Below are positions 36,974 through 38,259 of a DNA stretch of 38,259 bases, piece after piece. The notes under the pieces are model-generated. The model was not told the DNA's origin. It searched no databases and saw nothing but the letters and a program-made list of their open reading frames with translations. The position numbers were made by a program, and so were the translations under genes. This stretch comes from Clostridiaceae bacterium (GTDB taxonomy: Bacteria > Bacillota > Clostridia > Clostridiales > Clostridiaceae). The stretch is taken from assembly GCA_029219285.1 (NCBI GenBank), contig JAQXTC010000052.1, positions 1-38,259 on the forward strand, given 5' to 3'. Position 1 is the first letter of the stretch. Every line of letters starts with the position of its first letter.

Positions 36974-38259
36974 TTATCTTTTATTTTTAACTTGTGCTTG
37001 AGCTGCTGCAAGTCTTGCAAGAGGCACTCTAAATGGCGAACATGATACATAATTCAATCCAACATTATGACAGAATTCTACTGATGATGGATCTCCACCA
37101 TGCTCTCCACAAATACCAAGTTTGATATTTGGTCTAGTTGCTTTTCCTTTCTCTACTGCAATCTTAATCAAAGCTCCAACACCTTTTTGGTCAAGTTTTG
37201 CAAATGGATCTTGTTCATAAATCTTATTATCATAATATGAATTTAAGAACTTAGCAGCATCATCTCTTGAGAAACCAAATGTCATTTGAGTTAAATCATT
37301 AGTTCCAAATGAGAAGAATTCGGCTTCTTTAGCTATTTCATCAGCAGTAATTGCTGCTCTTGGTATTTCAATCATTGTACCAATATGATAATCTAATTTA
37401 ACACCTTTTTCATCCATAACTTTTTCAACTGTTTTAACGACTACATCTTTAACGTATTTCAATTCCTTAATTTCTCCAACAAGAGGAATCATTATCTCAG
37501 GAACTATATCATAACCTTCTTCTTGTTTAACTTCTATTGCAGCTTCTATTACAGCTCTTGTTTGCATTTCAGCAATTTCAGGATAAGTCACTGCTAATCT
37601 ACATCCTCTATGACCCATCATTGGATTAAATTCATGTAATCCTTCAATTGTAGCTTTTAATTCAGTAAAATCAATTCCCATTTCTTTTGCTAAATCATTA
37701 ATTTCTTCATCACTATGAGGTACAAATTCATGTAAAGGTGGATCTAAGAATCTTATAGTTGCTGGTCTTCCTTCTAATGCCTTATACATTTCTTTAAAAT
37801 CTTGTTTTTGCATTGGAAGGATTTTAGCTAATGCTTTTCTTCTTTCTTCTTCGTTTTTAGAAACTATCATTTCTCTAACGGCTTTTATCCTATCTTCTGC
37901 AAAAAACATATGCTCAGTTCTGCAAAGTCCAATACCTTCAGCACCAAAATCAACAGCTTGCTTTGTATCTCTTGGAGTATCAGCATTAGTTCTGACTTTT
38001 AACTTTCTAATTTCATCAGCCCATCCCATAAATGTTGCAAAATATCCTGTTATTTCAGGAGAAACGGTTTTAATCTTTCCTACATATATATTTCCTGTAG
38101 ATCCATCTATAGAAATATAATCGTTTTCGCCTAAAGTTTTTCCTTTAACTGAAACGGTTCTAGCTTCCTCATCAACTTGTAATTCACCGCAACCTGCAAC
38201 ACAGCAAGTTCCCATACCTCTAGCAACAACTGCAGCATGTGAAGTCATACCACCTCTAA
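36974..38259 (-). CDS. ppdK: Pyruvate, phosphate dikinase, C-terminal part (5' end outside window)
   Basis: Frame stays open to the window edge (RGGMTSHAAVVARGMGTCCVAG phosphohistidine site); GTNDLTQMTFGFSRDDA; ICGEHGGDPSSVEFCH. Confidence 0.96.
   Translation of the reverse strand, partial: RGGMTSHAAVVARGMGTCCVAGCGELQVDEEARTVSVKGKTLGENDYISIDGSTGNIYVGKIKTVSPEITGYFATFMGWADEIRKLKVRTNADTPRDTKQAVDFGAEGIGLCRTEHMFFAEDRIKAVREMIVSKNEEERRKALAKILPMQKQDFKEMYKALEGRPATIRFLDPPLHEFVPHSDEEINDLAKEMGIDFTELKATIEGLHEFNPMMGHRGCRLAVTYPEIAEMQTRAVIEAAIEVKQEEGYDIVPEIMIPLVGEIKELKYVKDVVVKTVEKVMDEKGVKLDYHIGTMIEIPRAAITADEIAKEAEFFSFGTNDLTQMTFGFSRDDAAKFLNSYYDNKIYEQDPFAKLDQKGVGALIKIAVEKGKATRPNIKLGICGEHGGDPSSVEFCHNVGLNYVSCSPFRVPLARLAAAQAQVKNKR

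Noticed and set aside
1-38259. CRISPR arrays, IS elements, tRNA or rRNA genes
   Set aside because: No regularly spaced repeats, transposase ORFs or recognisable tRNA/rRNA sequences were seen on either strand.

Overview
AT-rich Clostridium-type chromosomal window, mostly core genes with no CRISPR array, transposon or multi-gene defence locus that I can recognise. In order: the start of a tyrosine-recombinase gene (truncated by the window edge); yebC; yigZ; a MocR/GntR-aminotransferase regulator; a nucleotidyltransferase; hflX with an extra N-terminal domain; hpt; yunB; a class A PBP; two AGCS-type Na+:alanine/glycine symporters, one behind a tandem glycine riboswitch; a GNAT + DJ-1/PfpI-like fusion; an XRE-cupin regulator with potABCD; ndk; acylphosphatase; a PD-(D/E)XK-like protein; azlCD; a HAD phosphatase; a D-2-hydroxyacid dehydrogenase; a PrmA-like methyltransferase interrupted by one in-frame TAA; RNase P RNA; a DUF2334-type lipoprotein; a bactofilin/DUF4004 operon whose first bactofilin is frameshifted; the dnaG-rpoD-trmK-nif3 block; a CotS-like kinase; and the C-terminal half of ppdK (truncated by the window edge). 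The most interesting signals are: (1) an exact JAMM-type motif (HTH-x7-S-x2-D) in the HflX N-terminal extension; (2) a 25-bp RNA-only hairpin that buries the RBS of the integrase gene; (3) a GNAT/DJ-1 fusion; (4) the single-stop PrmA paralogue; (5) the frameshifted bactofilin plus a 39-nt palindrome over the operon promoter; (6) an apparent compensatory change in the RNase P P4 helix. All family assignments come from reading motifs; no database search was run.
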